Below, one piece after another: positions 41,857-50,304 of a stretch of 64,000 nt of DNA. The stretch spans positions 248,001-312,000 of the forward strand of contig JAVBKY010000006.1 of NCBI GenBank assembly GCA_031553765.1, written 5' to 3'. A program made the translations under genes and the position numbers. Position 1 is the stretch's first letter, and each line of letters opens with the position of its first letter. The stretch is from JAITMY01 sp031553765 (GTDB lineage Bacteria; Bacteroidota; Bacteroidia; Bacteroidales; UBA932). A model generated the notes under the pieces. That model worked only from the letters and a program-made list of their open reading frames with translations, ran no database searches and was not told the origin of the DNA.

Positions 41857-42702
41857 ATGCAACACGCATTTACTGTAACTAACAGCACATTAAATAAAGG
41901 TAGTAGTTACCATCTGTCCATTCAGAGTGATTTGAATGGACTTTGTTTTTGCGTGCTCGATTTGGATAGCAAGCAGTATGTGGCATTGCAGTCGCTGCCC
42001 TTTCGCACAGCCGTGGTGGACTACGACGACTTGCAGGCGGTGTTGGGTCGTATACTCAGCAGCGAGCCCCTACTTAACCTCAACTTCAACAGCGTGTCGT
42101 GCATGTACAACTCGCGCAACGCTACGCTTATCCCCAACATCTTGGCCGACAAAACGCAGCTGAAACGTTTTTTGGAGTTCAACACTCCGCTTAACGAGCT
42201 GGATGAAGTACACAGCTGCCCCATACCAACGCTTGATGCCGAAGCGGTATTCGCCATACCAAGCCCGCTGGCAGCCAAACTCACCGGCAAGTACAACAGG
42301 GTAAGATTTTACCACCAGTGCGTGCCTATGCTTACGCTTTTGCCCAAACAGGCCAAAGCGCATAAGTACAACGAGTTGCTGGCTGTAAACGTCAATAATA
42401 GTTTTGCGGATATAGCGCTGTACGCTCGCGGAGGTCTTAAAATTTACAACACCTTTGAGCTGCAAGCACCTGCCGATTTAGTGTACTTTATGCTTGCCAT
42501 TGCACGTCAACATAAGATCAATGAAAAAAAAGTTGGAGTGCTCCTCTCTGGTAATATAAGTGAGTATGTGAATGAGGTGGCAGCATTTTTTCCTTCGATT
42601 ATTCAGGCCAATTCGCTTACCACAATGTCGCTAGTACCTGAATTGCTGCCCATAGCCGATCACCGATTCGCCCACCTATTTTCGCTTTACGAATGCGCAT
42701 AG
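41857..42702 (+). CDS. DUF3822 family protein
   Basis: A 281-residue Bacteroidota-restricted protein of unknown function. The sequence (SIQSDLNGLCFCVLDLDSKQYVAL near the start, LLAVNVNNSFADIALYARGGLKIYNTFEL in the middle) suggests a two-lobed actin/ASKHA-like fold with a phosphate-binding-like beta-hairpin, but nothing proves ATP binding. It overlaps the start of rsmD by 10 bases, a gene order that is common for this family, so translation is probably coupled. No membrane segment or signal peptide is seen. Confidence 0.8.
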   Translation: MQHAFTVTNSTLNKGSSYHLSIQSDLNGLCFCVLDLDSKQYVALQSLPFRTAVVDYDDLQAVLGRILSSEPLLNLNFNSVSCMYNSRNATLIPNILADKTQLKRFLEFNTPLNELDEVHSCPIPTLDAEAVFAIPSPLAAKLTGKYNRVRFYHQCVPMLTLLPKQAKAHKYNELLAVNVNNSFADIALYARGGLKIYNTFELQAPADLVYFMLAIARQHKINEKKVGVLLSGNISEYVNEVAAFFPSIIQANSLTTMSLVPELLPIADHRFAHLFSLYECA

Positions 42703-43235
42703 TAAGCGGTCAATATAGAGGGCGCACCATTAACCCGCCCAAAAACTTCAACGCACGTCCCACCACCGACTTTGCTAAGGAGGCGTTATTCAATATTCTT
42801 GCCGTAAATTTTGACTTTGAGGACTTAACTGTGCTCGACCTGTTTTCGGGAACAGGCGGTATTAGCTTTGAGTTCGCCTCGCGCGGCTGTCGTGCCGTGG
42901 ATAGCGTGGAGATGAGCTTTGCGCACCACGCCTTTATAAAGAAAACGGCACAGGAGTTGAAGTTTTCGCAGATGCGCTGCTACAAGCAAAACGCTTTCTC
43001 CTTTATTACCTCCTGCCCCAACACCTACGATATTATTTTTGCCGACCCTCCCTACGACCTTGAGGGGATAGAAAAAATACACGAAACGGTGTTTGAACGG
43101 CAGATGCTAAAACCCGAGGGCTGGCTAATTTTGGAGCATTCGAAAGGGAAGGATTTATCAGTACTTAAACACTTTAAGGAGCACAGAAACTACGGTAGCG
43201 TGAACTTTAGCATTTTTACTGAAGAAAATTCCTAA
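42693..43235 (+). CDS. rsmD: 16S rRNA (guanine(966)-N(2))-methyltransferase
   Basis: A 180-residue SAM-dependent methyltransferase modifying G966 of 16S rRNA in the 30S subunit. The N-terminus MRIVSGQYRGRTI and RPTTDFAKEALFNIL (about 22-36) are typical of RsmD. The SAM motif VLDLFSGTGGISFE is at about 47-60, the catalytic motif DPPY at about 112-115, and LILEHSK at about 145. Length is normal. It starts inside the DUF3822 gene, 10 bases before that stop, and is followed by tRNA-Asp with its own promoter. Confidence 0.95.
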   Translation: MRIVSGQYRGRTINPPKNFNARPTTDFAKEALFNILAVNFDFEDLTVLDLFSGTGGISFEFASRGCRAVDSVEMSFAHHAFIKKTAQELKFSQMRCYKQNAFSFITSCPNTYDIIFADPPYDLEGIEKIHETVFERQMLKPEGWLILEHSKGKDLSVLKHFKEHRNYGSVNFSIFTEENS

Positions 43236-43251
43236 AATTTTCACCTGAAAA

Positions 43252-43283
43252 TTTGCGAATATCAAAAAAAGCGCTACTTTTGT
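43252..43283 (+). promoter_or_regulatory. Promoter of tRNA-Asp
   Basis: TTTG at 43252-43255 and TACTTTTGT at 43275-43283, spacer 19 bases, ending 12 bases before the tRNA, the same geometry as for tRNA-Leu. Confidence 0.8.
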
Positions 43284-43295
43284 ACTCCCAAATCT

Positions 43296-43369
43296 GGTGC
43301 GGTAGTTCAGTTGGTTAGAATACATGCCTGTCACGCATGGGGTCGCGAGTTCGAGTCTCGTCCGCACCG
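43296..43369 (+). tRNA. tRNA-Asp (anticodon GUC)
   Basis: 74 bases. GGTGCGG pairs with CCGCACC, the anticodon stem-loop ATGCC-TGTCACG-CATGG style places GTC as anticodon, the T-loop TTCGAGT is present, and the discriminator is G at 43369. CCA is not encoded. Confidence 0.95.
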
Positions 43370-43371
43370 CT

Positions 43372-43404
43372 AAAAGCCTGAGTAATTGTTACTCAGGCTT
43401 TTTT
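43372..43404 (+). terminator. Terminator after tRNA-Asp
   Basis: A 14-bp stem (AAAAGCCTGAGTAA with TTACTCAGGCTTTT), a 3-base loop, then a T run. Confidence 0.9.
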
Positions 43405-43478
43405 ATTCAACTCCCTCTACCTTCCGAGGGTCTCGCTCAAAACTCTTGCAAGTCCCCATTCTGTTTAGAAAAAATATT

Positions 43479-43487
43479 TATCTTTGT
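43479..43487 (+). promoter_or_regulatory. -7 box of the riboswitch-like leader
   Basis: TATCTTTGT. Transcription should start near 43492, a few bases before the structured leader, and about 155 bases before the ATG at 43646. The -33 box is weak. Confidence 0.55.
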
Positions 43488-43498
43488 TTTCAATGTAT

Positions 43499-43613
43499 AG
43501 GGAATGGCGCTTCCCCTAAACTGTAAACCTTAGCCGGTTTTCGCTGATAGTACCTACGTAACCTTCTTAGCTGAAATGGTGTGGAGTGGAGTTTACTATC
43601 GGCTTTCTTTTTT
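43499..43613 (+). promoter_or_regulatory. Structured leader resembling a fluoride (crcB) riboswitch with a terminator-like 3' hairpin
   Basis: Stem P1 is GGGA (43500-43503) with TCCC (43512-43515) around the loop ATGGCGCT. TAAACTG follows, then a small stem AAACC/GGTTT, then GCTGATAGTACCTAC (43543-43557). This order (AUGG loop, AAACUG, helix, GCUGAU, CCUAC) matches what I recall of the crcB aptamer. The pseudoknot GGCGCT with AGTACC would have one mismatch and one G-U pair. GCTGATAGTA (43543-43552) can instead pair over 10 bp with TACTATCGGC (43594-43603), followed by TTTCTTTTTT, as in a terminator. The ligand is inferred only from resemblance. Confidence 0.5.
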
Positions 43614-43645
43614 AATAGGCCCCACACCCAAAATATGACACACTC

Positions 43646-46051
43646 ATGATTAGAGTTTTTAGTCTTATACTTTTTCTACTGGCAGCAGTTCAAGTTGAAG
43701 CACAAGTAACCATCTCGGGGCGAGTAACCTCACGCGATGACGCGCAGCCATTGCCGCATGCCTCCGTTTCCGTAATAGGGATGGATGGCAAGCTTGTTTC
43801 GGGAGCTGTTACAGGAGTCGACGGGCGATTCACGCTCAAAGGTATCCCCGCGGGGGAATACAACCTCAGCACCGCTTTTCTGGGTTTTCTCACGGAAAAT
43901 AAACATTTTTTGGCCGGTTCGCTCAACAAAACGCTCGACTTTGGGAATATACTCCTTAGCCCACAGGCTACACAGCTGACAGAGGTTGAGATATCCGCAC
44001 AACGCCGAACCGTTGCTTCCTCACTTGATAAAAAGAGCTACCAAACCGCCGACCTACTGTCCGGTGCAGGAGGATCAGCGCTTGACGCAATGAAATCGCT
44101 ACCGGGCGTAACCGTAGATCAAGAGGGTAAGCTGATGCTGCGCGGTAGTGACAAGGTGGCGGTGCTCATTGACGGGCAACAATCGGCACTCACCGGGTTC
44201 GGTAACCAGCGTGGCTTGGAGAATATTCCGGCTTCGCAAATTGAGAGCATTGAGATCATCAACAATCCTTCAGCCCGCTACGATGCGGCAGGAATGGCAG
44301 GCATTGTCAACATTAAGTTTAAACAGGAAAGTGAGCACGGCTTCAACGGCGATGTGGGTTTTACCTTTGGTGATGGTGCGCTAAGTAAGCGTCGCGCCGA
44401 TTTGCCCACCGGTATGCCCAGCTACTCCAACAACCTCAAGTACACGCCCTCTCTTAACCTTAACTATAAAACGGAGAAGCTGAACGTATTCGCTCAAGGC
44501 TACTGGATACACCAGCAGCGCCTGCCCAACAACGAATTTACAACGGAATATCTTGCAGATGGGACCGTGCAAGAGCACCAGGTAGCCGAGAATCGCTCGC
44601 AAAACCACTATAACGCTAAGGTGGGGCTCGACTGGAATCCTTCACCTCGTCAAACATTCACGCTATTCGGCCTCTACGATTACGAATGGCATATTGATAC
44701 TACTCGCGTGTGGTACTTTGCCAATCACAACTATACCGCCCCGTATCGCAAGTGGGGATTTCACGAGAGTGAAGGTACGGGATTTGCCAACATCACGCTC
44801 CAACATAAATACCGCTTTGAGCAGCCGGGTCGGGAGCTGAGCTCGCAATTCTTTTTCACAAAAGGATGGGAGGACGAAACCTACAACCTCTACCAAGATG
44901 GTCCCGCGCCATACGCGGTGATTTCGACCGATAAAACGCAGGTGCTGGCACCGGAGTACGTGTGGCAACTCAACTCAGACTACGTTCATCCGTTGGGTTT
45001 TGGCCGCGTAGAAGCCGGGGTACAGGGGCGGCTGCGCCATATGCCTATTACCTACGATATGACCTTTGACCCCAACAACACTGCTTTTCTATACGATTTT
45101 GGAAGTTGGTCCAAGTGGGACGAGGATATTGCCGGAGCCTACGCCAACCTAATTGCCGAATTTAGCCGGATTGATATTGAGGCCGGATTGCGCGGCGAAT
45201 ACACCTTTGTATCGTACAAGTTTGCTCCCAACAACTATTTTAACAACGATAGCTACAGCTATTTCGATTTCTTCCCCAACGTGCGCTTGACGCTTAAAGC
45301 AGGCAAAGGCAGCCGCATCTCGCTTTTTTATAACCGTCGCATTGACAGGCCGGGCGAAGATGTGCTACGCATATTTCCAAAATACGATGACCCCGGCGTA
45401 CTAAAAGTGGGCAACCCATCGTTGCGTCTGCAATACACACAGAATGTAGAGCTAGCCTACCGCCTCACGTGGACAAGCGGTTCAGTATTTGCCGCCGCGT
45501 ACTATAAGGATATAAAGGATCCTTATATGCGTATCTATATCAACCCCGCACCGAATGTGACCATTAAAGCATACGACAATGTGGGACGCGCCACCAACCT
45601 TGGCTTCGAGGTAGCTTTCGATCAAAAAATAATGAAAATATGGAGCCTTTCAGCCAGCTTCAACTTTTATCGCAACACAATATTTGCCTACAACGGCGTA
45701 ATTGATTTCCCAACCCCGACGCCTTACACGATTCCTGAAACTACCGATAATCCGTATTTTGCAAAATTGAGTAACCGCATACGCCTACCTTGGGGCATGC
45801 AGCTGGAGGTTGATGGGCTCTACCTATCGGCCAAAAACATTCCACAAGGACGCGAGCTGGCGCGCGGTGGTGTTGATGCCGGACTGAAAAAAAGCTTGCT
45901 TAACGGGAAGTTTGAGCTGAACCTTTCGGCTACAGATATTTTTAACACGATGGGAATTAGGCAGGAACTCAATACGAATGGGCTACGAGTGGAATACCAA
46001 AACTACTACGAAAGTCAGGTAGTGTCAATTGGAGGAAGATATAAATTTTAG
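43646..46051 (+). CDS. TonB-dependent receptor-like outer-membrane protein with CarboxypepD_reg-like domain
   Basis: An 801-residue precursor with a signal peptide (1-19, ending VQVEAQ). Residues about 20-100 are a carboxypeptidase regulatory-like beta-sandwich (VTISGRVTSRDDAQPLPHASV). Residues about 110-220 are a plug domain (SLDKKSYQTADLLSGAGG, IESIEIINNPSARYDAAGMAGIVNIKF), and the rest is a barrel of the OMP_b-brl_3 type ending in VSIGGRYKF. This group takes part in uptake or surface functions that are mostly unknown. It is preceded by the riboswitch-like leader. The 3' end overlaps the convergent PAP2 gene by 27 bases. The substrate is unknown. Confidence 0.87.
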   Translation: MIRVFSLILFLLAAVQVEAQVTISGRVTSRDDAQPLPHASVSVIGMDGKLVSGAVTGVDGRFTLKGIPAGEYNLSTAFLGFLTENKHFLAGSLNKTLDFGNILLSPQATQLTEVEISAQRRTVASSLDKKSYQTADLLSGAGGSALDAMKSLPGVTVDQEGKLMLRGSDKVAVLIDGQQSALTGFGNQRGLENIPASQIESIEIINNPSARYDAAGMAGIVNIKFKQESEHGFNGDVGFTFGDGALSKRRADLPTGMPSYSNNLKYTPSLNLNYKTEKLNVFAQGYWIHQQRLPNNEFTTEYLADGTVQEHQVAENRSQNHYNAKVGLDWNPSPRQTFTLFGLYDYEWHIDTTRVWYFANHNYTAPYRKWGFHESEGTGFANITLQHKYRFEQPGRELSSQFFFTKGWEDETYNLYQDGPAPYAVISTDKTQVLAPEYVWQLNSDYVHPLGFGRVEAGVQGRLRHMPITYDMTFDPNNTAFLYDFGSWSKWDEDIAGAYANLIAEFSRIDIEAGLRGEYTFVSYKFAPNNYFNNDSYSYFDFFPNVRLTLKAGKGSRISLFYNRRIDRPGEDVLRIFPKYDDPGVLKVGNPSLRLQYTQNVELAYRLTWTSGSVFAAAYYKDIKDPYMRIYINPAPNVTIKAYDNVGRATNLGFEVAFDQKIMKIWSLSASFNFYRNTIFAYNGVIDFPTPTPYTIPETTDNPYFAKLSNRIRLPWGMQLEVDGLYLSAKNIPQGRELARGGVDAGLKKSLLNGKFELNLSATDIFNTMGIRQELNTNGLRVEYQNYYESQVVSIGGRYKF

Positions 46052-46588
46052 GTTCACCCAGCGGTAAATATAGTACACCACCGCGCCAATAGCAGCGCCA
46101 AGCAACCCGCCACAAAAGATGTCGAGCGGATAGTGTACGCCAAGGTAAATACGGCTGTAGGAAACCAGCAATGCGAAAAGCAGAATAAACACGGTGTACC
46201 ACGTGCGGCGAAAAACCAGCAGCGTATAAACAGCTATGGCAAACATGTTGGCCGCGTGCGACGATACAAAGCCGAACTGCCCGCCACGGTAACCACGTAC
46301 CGTATGCACAACATCGCCTAAAGCATGCGTTGGACGTAGGCGCTCAAAGAAGGTTTTAAAAAATCCGCTTGAAATTCTATCGGCAAACAGCACACATAGC
46401 CCAATTCCTGCAAACATGAGCAGAAAGCGTTTCCACCCCAGCTGCTTGTAGAAAAGGAAAAGAATGTAGGCAAATACCGGGGCAAAAATGTAAATTTTGG
46501 TCACGTACCACATCACGGTGTCCATTGCCTCGCAATGACAGCCGTTAAGGCACAAAAACAGGTCGGTATCCCAGGCTGGAAAGTTCAT
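46025..46588 (-). CDS. PAP2-family membrane phosphatase
   Basis: A 187-residue protein with about five or six membrane helices. The three PAP2 phosphatase motifs are present: KTFFERLRP (about residue 78), FVSSHAAN (about 107, normally PSGH) and SRIYLGVHYPLDI (about 146). The second motif has SSHA, so the His is kept. Likely substrates are undecaprenyl pyrophosphate, phosphatidate or lipid A phosphates. It starts at the A shared with the obg stop (TAATG), so it is translationally coupled to obg-adk. Confidence 0.87.
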   Translation of the reverse strand: MNFPAWDTDLFLCLNGCHCEAMDTVMWYVTKIYIFAPVFAYILFLFYKQLGWKRFLLMFAGIGLCVLFADRISSGFFKTFFERLRPTHALGDVVHTVRGYRGGQFGFVSSHAANMFAIAVYTLLVFRRTWYTVFILLFALLVSYSRIYLGVHYPLDIFCGGLLGAAIGAVVYYIYRWVNLKFISSSN

Positions 46589-47580
46589 TACTCGTTAAGG
46601 ATTTGCCAGAGCATATCCTTCAACTCCGTAATTCCTACCTGTGCTACTGACGAAAATAAAATATGGGGAACATCTTTGGGCAGCTTCTTCTTAATAGCCT
46701 TGGTTTGCGCCTCGTCAAGCATATCGCACTTGGATATGGCAAGTATGCGCTTTTTGTCCAGCATCTCGGGGTTATACTGCTCCAGCTCGTTGAGCAAAAT
46801 CTTATACTCCTTTTTCACATCGGGACTATCGGCGGGAACAAGGAAAAGCAGAATGGAGTTGCGCTCAATGTGACGCAGGAAACGAATACCTAAGCCGCGC
46901 CCTTCGCTGGCACCCTCAATAATACCGGGAATATCAGCCATCACAAATGACTTATAGTCGCGGTACTTTATGATGCCCAAATTGGGTTCAAGCGTGGTAA
47001 AGGGGTAATCGGCAATTTTTGGCTTAGCGGCGCTCACCACCGACAGTAGGGTTGATTTTCCAGCATTGGGAAATCCAACCAAACCCACATCGGCAAGAAT
47101 TTTGAGTTCGAGGATAAACCAGCCCTCCACGCAGGGTTCACCCGGCTGAGAGTGGCGCGGCGTTTGGTTGGTAGAACTTTTGAAAAAAGCGTTACCCATA
47201 CCGCCACGACCGCCCTTCACCAATATTTTTTCTTCTCCCTGCTCGGTTATTTCAAACAGAATTTCTTCAGTCTCCATATCGCGCACCACGGTACCCAGCG
47301 GAACATCTACAATGATGTCCTTGCCATCGGCTCCGGTGCTGAGGGCTGAACCGCCCTTCACGCCATCTTCGGCATGAATGTGCTTACGGTATTTGAGGTG
47401 AAGAAGCGTCCAGTGCTGATTATCGCCACGTAGGATAACGTGTCCGCCACGACCACCATTACCACCATCGGGACCACCCTTGTCCACAAATTTTTCACGG
47501 TGCAGGTGCATAGCACCCGGGCCACCGTTACCTGAACGGCAGAATATTCTTACGTAATCAACAAAGTTGGATGATGCCAC
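46588..47580 (-). CDS. obg: GTPase Obg
   Basis: A 330-residue ribosome-assembly GTPase. The glycine-rich Obg fold spans about 1-160 (SGNGGPGAMHLHREKFVDKGGPDGGNGGRGG). The G domain has G1 GFPNAGKSTLL (about 168), DIPGIIEGASEG (about 215), and SKCD as the NKxD equivalent (about 287). There is no OCT domain. The start is GTG at 47580, chosen because ASSNFVDYVRIFCRSG is the family N-terminus. It is 2 bases downstream of adk and overlaps PAP2 by one base, so it lies in an adk-obg-PAP2 operon. Confidence 0.95.
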   Translation of the reverse strand: MASSNFVDYVRIFCRSGNGGPGAMHLHREKFVDKGGPDGGNGGRGGHVILRGDNQHWTLLHLKYRKHIHAEDGVKGGSALSTGADGKDIIVDVPLGTVVRDMETEEILFEITEQGEEKILVKGGRGGMGNAFFKSSTNQTPRHSQPGEPCVEGWFILELKILADVGLVGFPNAGKSTLLSVVSAAKPKIADYPFTTLEPNLGIIKYRDYKSFVMADIPGIIEGASEGRGLGIRFLRHIERNSILLFLVPADSPDVKKEYKILLNELEQYNPEMLDKKRILAISKCDMLDEAQTKAIKKKLPKDVPHILFSSVAQVGITELKDMLWQILNE

Positions 47581-47582
47581 AG

Positions 47583-48173
47583 CTACGCTACCTCTTTGGT
47601 TGCCACCCTATCAACAATGGCACACAGGTTATTAAAAATCTCCTCAATGGTACCCACGCCCTTCACAGGCTTGTGCTTACCCTGAGTTTTGTAGAAGTCA
47701 ATGAGGGGAGCCGTTTTTTCGTTGTACACCACAATGCGGTCGCGGATTATGCTCTCGTCCTGATCGTCAGGGCGACCCGAAACCTTACCACGGTTAAGCA
47801 AACGCTTTACCAACTCGTCCTCGGGAGCATCCAGCGCCATCATAGCGTGTATTTCCAAACCGTTCTCGGCTAACATGCGATCGAGCATTTCTGCCTGCGG
47901 AATGGTACGTGGAAAACCGTCGAAAATAAAGCCTTTGGCGGATTTGTTAGCCCAAATCTTCTCTTCAATCATTTCAACCACCATACGATCGGGCACAAAC
48001 AGTCCTTTATCAATAAGCTGCTTGGCCAACTTTCCACGCTCTGTGCCGCGTGCTATTTCAGCGCGCAACATATCACCTGTAGAAAGGTGTACAAGGTCAT
48101 ACTTCTTTAGCAGCATTTCGGCCTGCGTACCCTTACCGGCACCCGGCGCTCCAAATAAAACAATGTTCAACAT
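47583..48173 (-). CDS. adk: Adenylate kinase
   Basis: A 196-residue enzyme converting ATP + AMP to 2 ADP. The P-loop GAPGAGKGTQ is at residues about 8-17, the AMP site HLSTGDMLRAEI near 29-40, FDGFPRTIPQAEML near 85, and the LID side GRKVSGRPDDQ near 130 is of the short type without zinc cysteines. Length is normal for short-LID adenylate kinases. hpt lies upstream in the same orientation, 129 bases away, with a palindromic repeat in between. Confidence 0.96.
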   Translation of the reverse strand: MLNIVLFGAPGAGKGTQAEMLLKKYDLVHLSTGDMLRAEIARGTERGKLAKQLIDKGLFVPDRMVVEMIEEKIWANKSAKGFIFDGFPRTIPQAEMLDRMLAENGLEIHAMMALDAPEDELVKRLLNRGKVSGRPDDQDESIIRDRIVVYNEKTAPLIDFYKTQGKHKPVKGVGTIEEIFNNLCAIVDRVATKEVA

Positions 48174-48208
48174 TAAAAACTAATTACAAAATCAATTATC
48201 AAATTCTC

Positions 48209-48290
48209 GTGGGCTGTCATACTGAGCCTGTCGAAGTAGTGGGTGGTATTCGCCTCGCCGCACCCCTTCGACAGGCTCAGGGTGACAACG
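48209..48290. repeat. Palindromic repeat with CTGAGCCTGTCGAAG ends
   Basis: The left GCTGTCATACTGAGCCTGTCG and the right CGACAGGCTCAGGGTGACA are inverted copies around a 30-base centre. The right 38 bases (48252-48289) recur exactly at 50305-50342. The left half recurs at 26350-26377. Confidence 0.75.
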
Positions 48291-48301
48291 CTCATTACAA
48301 A

Positions 48302-48847
48302 CTACTTCACCACCGTGTAAATATCGGGCAGGTTACGCCCTTGACCGTTGTAGTCCAAACCGTAGCCCACAATAAAGTTGTTGGGAATTTCCATGGCAAC
48401 ATAGTCAATGGGTAGCTTCTTTTTGTACACCTCGGGCTTTAGCAGCATGGTGGCTATTTTCACCGACTTAGGATTATGGCGATGCAATGTTGCCATAAGC
48501 GATTCATAGGTGTTTCCCGTATCTACAATATCTTCTATAACAATAATTTCACGATCAACCAAAGCATCGCTGATACCAATTAGTTCAGTAACCTTACCAC
48601 TACTGCGCTCACCATGGTACGAGGCCAACTTCACAAATGATATTTCGCAGGGAAACTCAATGCGCTTTATAAGGTTGGCCGCAAACATAAACGAGCCGTT
48701 AAGTACAGACAAAAACAACGGAACCTCGCTGCTTCCTTTGTGGTCGGCGTTAATCCTATCGGCCAACGCTTGCACAGCCTTATTAATTTCTTCTTCAGCT
48801 ATGGAAATACTGAATTCTTTGTCGAGCAGCTTCACCGTCTTTGTCAT
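48302..48847 (-). CDS. hpt: Hypoxanthine phosphoribosyltransferase
   Basis: A 181-residue purine-salvage enzyme transferring ribose-5-phosphate from PRPP to hypoxanthine or guanine. The PRPP motif IIVIEDIVDTGNTYESL is at residues about 98-114, LSVLNGSFMFAANL near 46, and the C-terminal base-contact region VGYGLDYNGQGRNLPDIY near 160. Length is normal. It is divergent from purE, so salvage and de novo purine genes share a 78-base intergenic region. Confidence 0.96.
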   Translation of the reverse strand: MTKTVKLLDKEFSISIAEEEINKAVQALADRINADHKGSSEVPLFLSVLNGSFMFAANLIKRIEFPCEISFVKLASYHGERSSGKVTELIGISDALVDREIIVIEDIVDTGNTYESLMATLHRHNPKSVKIATMLLKPEVYKKKLPIDYVAMEIPNNFIVGYGLDYNGQGRNLPDIYTVVK

Positions 48848-48864
48848 AGTTCTAATTTTTTATG

Positions 48865-48873
48865 TAAGTTTGC
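48865..48873 (+). promoter_or_regulatory. -7 box of purE
   Basis: TAAGTTTGC, 52 bases before the ATG at 48926. Confidence 0.5.
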
Positions 48874-48925
48874 AGCGGTAAAAAATTGTGCGAAATTACA
48901 ATATTTTCAACAAAAAACACACCTT

Positions 48926-49420
48926 ATGTCAGCTAAAGTTAGCATTATTATGGGCAGCACCTCCGACTTGCCCGTTCTTGAGGAAGCTATCAAATTTCTC
49001 AAAGAAGCCAATATCTCCTTTGAAATCAACGCTCTTTCGGCACACCGCACAACCGATTTGGTAGCCGATTTAGCTAAAAACGCGCACACCCGCGGTGTAA
49101 AAGTATTTATTGCGGCAGCCGGCGGAGCAGCACATTTACCTGGTGTAGTGGCAGCGCTCACTCCCCTACCCGTTATCGGCATCCCCATTAAATCGTCCAA
49201 CTCTATAGATGGTTGGGACTCTATTCTTTCCATTTTGCAGATGCCCGCGGGTATTCCTGTGGCCACGGTAGCGCTCAATGGCGCAAAGAATGCCGCCATA
49301 CTCGCTGCTCAAATTATTGGTACAGGCGAACCCGAGGTACAGCAGCAAATGCTAAAGTTCAAGGCTGAAATGGCAGAGAAGGTGGTGAAGGCTAATGAAG
49401 AAATGAAGAAGAAATTCTAA
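48926..49420 (+). CDS. purE: 5-(Carboxyamino)imidazole ribonucleotide mutase
   Basis: A 164-residue class I PurE that moves the carboxyl group of N5-CAIR to give CAIR in purine synthesis. Visible are IIMGSTSDLPVLEEA (residues about 7-21), the substrate-binding ALSAHRTTD (about 39-47), and AAAGGAAHLPGVVAA with the catalytic-site loop (about 70-84). Length is normal. The ATG at 48926 starts the family N-terminus; longer frames run back through the divergent hpt gene. No purK is adjacent. Confidence 0.96.
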   Translation: MSAKVSIIMGSTSDLPVLEEAIKFLKEANISFEINALSAHRTTDLVADLAKNAHTRGVKVFIAAAGGAAHLPGVVAALTPLPVIGIPIKSSNSIDGWDSILSILQMPAGIPVATVALNGAKNAAILAAQIIGTGEPEVQQQMLKFKAEMAEKVVKANEEMKKKF

Positions 49421-49423
49421 AGA

Positions 49424-49493
49424 ACAACGGACAATGGACAACGGATAATTCTCCGCTGCCATTGTCCGTTATCCATTGTCAATTGCTCGTTAT
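49424..49493. repeat. Quasi-palindromic spacer of GGACAATGG/CCATTGTCC words
   Basis: ACAACGGACAATGGACAACGG on the left and CCATTGTCCGTTATCCATTG on the right can pair in more than one register. It lies between the convergent purE and tpiA genes and may serve as their shared terminator. Confidence 0.6.
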
Positions 49494-49494
49494 A

Positions 49495-50244
49495 CTAAAA
49501 CGCCTTTGCAATAGCAATAAAGTCATCGGCTACCAGCGCTGCGCCGCCAATGAGGCCGCCGTCAACGTCGGGTTGCGCGAAGATTTCAGCAGCATTTGAG
49601 GGCTTGCAGCTACCACCGTACAAAATAGGTGTTTGCTCGGCAGCAGCGCCAAACTTTGCAGCCAACGTCTTACGAATAAAAGCGTGGATTTCTTGCGCTT
49701 GTTCCGAGGTAGCAGTCTTACCCGTGCCAATAGCCCAAACAGGTTCGTAAGCTATTACCACCTTAGCAAAATCTTCCGCACTCAGCTTGCAAACTACTTC
49801 CAACTGCTCTTTTACCACATCAAAGTGACGGTTTGACTCACGCTCATCCAACTTTTCGCCTACGCAAAAAATGGGAGTCATGTTATATTTTTGTGACAAC
49901 GCCAGCTTCTTTTCCAGCGTAGCGTTGGTTTCACCATAGTATTCACGGCGCTCAGAGTGGCCGAGTATGCAATACTTTACACCCACCGAAGCCAGCATCT
50001 TAGCCGAAACTTCACCCGTGTATGCGCCCGACTCTTGATCAGCACAGTTTTGTGCCGAAAGTCCAATGCCTGCCTTTTCCAAATCCTCAGCCAAGCAGTT
50101 CAAGTGCGTAAAGGGGGGAGCAACCACCAAGGTTACATCGCTCTTTACTTCGCTTTTCTTGGCAATAAGAGCCTTCACCAGCACTTCACCTTCCTCAAAG
50201 GTGGTGTTCATTTTCCAGTTACCTGCAACAATTTTTTTTCTCAT
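49495..50244 (-). CDS. tpiA: Triosephosphate isomerase
   Basis: A 249-residue glycolytic enzyme interconverting DHAP and glyceraldehyde-3-phosphate. The active-site residues are visible: Lys in AGNWKMN (about residue 10), His in ILGHSERR (about 96), and the catalytic Glu in VIAYEPVWAIGTG (about 168), followed by the flexible loop. YGGSCKPSNA and VDGGLIGGA bind phosphate. Length is normal. It is one of several glycolytic genes in the window. Confidence 0.97.
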   Translation of the reverse strand: MRKKIVAGNWKMNTTFEEGEVLVKALIAKKSEVKSDVTLVVAPPFTHLNCLAEDLEKAGIGLSAQNCADQESGAYTGEVSAKMLASVGVKYCILGHSERREYYGETNATLEKKLALSQKYNMTPIFCVGEKLDERESNRHFDVVKEQLEVVCKLSAEDFAKVVIAYEPVWAIGTGKTATSEQAQEIHAFIRKTLAAKFGAAAEQTPILYGGSCKPSNAAEIFAQPDVDGGLIGGAALVADDFIAIAKAF

Positions 50245-50272
50245 GATTTTTATCCTCTAAATTTTACAAGAC

Positions 50273-50281
50273 GCAAAGTTA
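50273..50281 (-). promoter_or_regulatory. -7 box of tpiA
   Basis: Minus-strand TAACTTTGC, 28 bases before the ATG. Confidence 0.55.
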
Positions 50282-50304
50282 ACAAAATTCTACCAGCTAT
50301 AAAA

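Noticed and set aside
43488..43645. Cobalamin, TPP or SAM riboswitch before the barrel gene
   Set aside because: I find no B12 box, no TPP CUGAGA element and no SAM-type core; the crcB-like pattern fits better.
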